The position numbers and the translations under genes were made by a program. This document shows, piece after piece, positions 6,275 to 6,343 of a DNA stretch of 6,343 nucleotides. The stretch is taken from the NCBI GenBank assembly GCA_025057245.1, contig JANWYC010000061.1, positions 1 through 6,343 on the forward strand, in the 5' to 3' direction. The notes under the pieces were generated by a model. The model was not told the DNA's origin and did no database searches. It saw only the letters and a list, made by a program, of their open reading frames with translations. Numbering within the stretch: the first letter of the stretch is position 1; each line of letters opens with the position of its first letter. The DNA is from Aquificaceae bacterium. GTDB lineage: Bacteria > Aquificota > Aquificia > Aquificales > Aquificaceae.

Positions 6275-6302
6275 TTAGGTATTAGGTATTAGGCAGTAGG
6301 CA
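6275..6302 (+). repeat. Heptamer tandem repeat, four units
   Basis: Four contiguous 7-bp units read TTAGGTA, TTAGGTA, TTAGGCA, GTAGGCA. The first two are identical and the other two differ by one and two bases; the flanking GTATTCT is a decayed fifth unit at best. Separately, GCAGTATT occurs at 6300-6307 and again at 6315-6322, 15 bp apart. Such short heptamer arrays are a known form of strand-slippage repeat in bacterial intergenic DNA. Confidence 0.7.
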
Positions 6303-6317
6303 GTATTCTTGAACGCA

Positions 6318-6334
6318 GTATTATAGTATAATAC
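6318..6334. promoter_or_regulatory. Perfect 17-bp palindrome containing TATAAT on both strands
   Basis: GTATTATA-G-TATAATAC has two perfect 8-bp arms around one base. Each arm holds a consensus -10 hexamer, TATAAT: + strand at 6327-6332 and - strand at 6325-6320. It could be a bidirectional promoter core or a repressor operator overlapping a promoter. On the + strand a TTGAAC (6309-6314) is only 12 nt away, too close for a normal -35. For the - strand the -35 would fall at or beyond the window edge. The very AT-rich sequence makes chance a live alternative. Confidence 0.35.
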
Positions 6335-6343
6335 AAAACATAT

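Larger units (their letters stand above)
5960..6343. other. 384-bp region without a recognisable gene
   Basis: No reading frame here looks like a gene on either strand. A 39-codon stretch open between stops on the - strand (6172-6056) reads like protein (for example LWLLRDSWFFIK) but has no ATG or GTG start or ribosome site, and could be a gene remnant. The region holds a 6-bp stem (TCTCTG at 6085-6090 with CAGAGA at 6103-6108, no T-run), heptamer repeats at 6275-6302 and a palindrome at 6318-6334. I recognise no tRNA, SRP RNA or riboswitch. Confidence 0.5.

Noticed and set aside
6275..6322. Repeats considered as a CRISPR array or origin iterons
   Set aside because: Units of 7-8 bp with no spacers of CRISPR length, no cas genes, and no DnaA boxes or replication gene in the window.

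Overview
This 6.3 kb window looks like chromosome from a thermophilic bacterium of the Aquificales (Aquificaceae, such as Hydrogenobacter or Thermocrinis relatives). The grounds are indirect. The proteins are rich in Lys, Glu and Arg, AGG/AGA arginine codons are heavily used, genes are packed with 4-nt overlaps, and ClpB is over-long with a coiled coil inside its N-domain. I recall Aquifex ClpB as similarly long, about 1000 residues. No 16S or other definitive marker is present, so the assignment is an inference.

Layout. The left edge (2-319, + strand) holds the last 105 codons of a Rel/SpoT-type (p)ppGpp enzyme ending in its ACT domain. It meets a full-length clpB (301-3258, - strand) tail to tail, with a 19-bp overlap of the two coding ends. 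A consensus-like promoter (TTGACA, 16 nt, TATTAT) and an AGGAGG ribosome site lie just upstream of clpB. A short palindrome covers its -35 element. Upstream of that is a poorly characterised stretch (about 3298-3732). It contains one weakly supported small reading frame, best started at a GTG behind a very strong ribosome site.

The right half is a tight three-gene unit on the - strand, in transcription order: a membrane protein with a GAF-like soluble tail (5959-5108), a TusA/SirA-DUF3343 fusion (5111-4512), and trpC, indole-3-glycerol-phosphate synthase (4515-3733). Both junctions appear to be 4-nt stop/start overlaps. The second holds only if trpC starts at an ATA codon, which is what the ribosome site and the N-terminal homology favour. 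The remaining 384 bp (5960-6343) have no convincing gene. They hold four heptamer repeats and, at the window edge, a perfect 17-bp palindrome with a TATAAT on each strand.

The genes serve stress response (ppGpp signalling, protein disaggregation), sulfur or selenium carrier chemistry, and tryptophan synthesis. There is no phage, transposon or CRISPR array, and I see no obvious new multi-gene system. The most unusual points are the remodelled ClpB (coiled coil between the two N-domain repeats and an internal duplication in its middle domain), the TusA-DUF3343 fusion, the likely ATA start of trpC, and a sensor-like membrane protein with no output domain.
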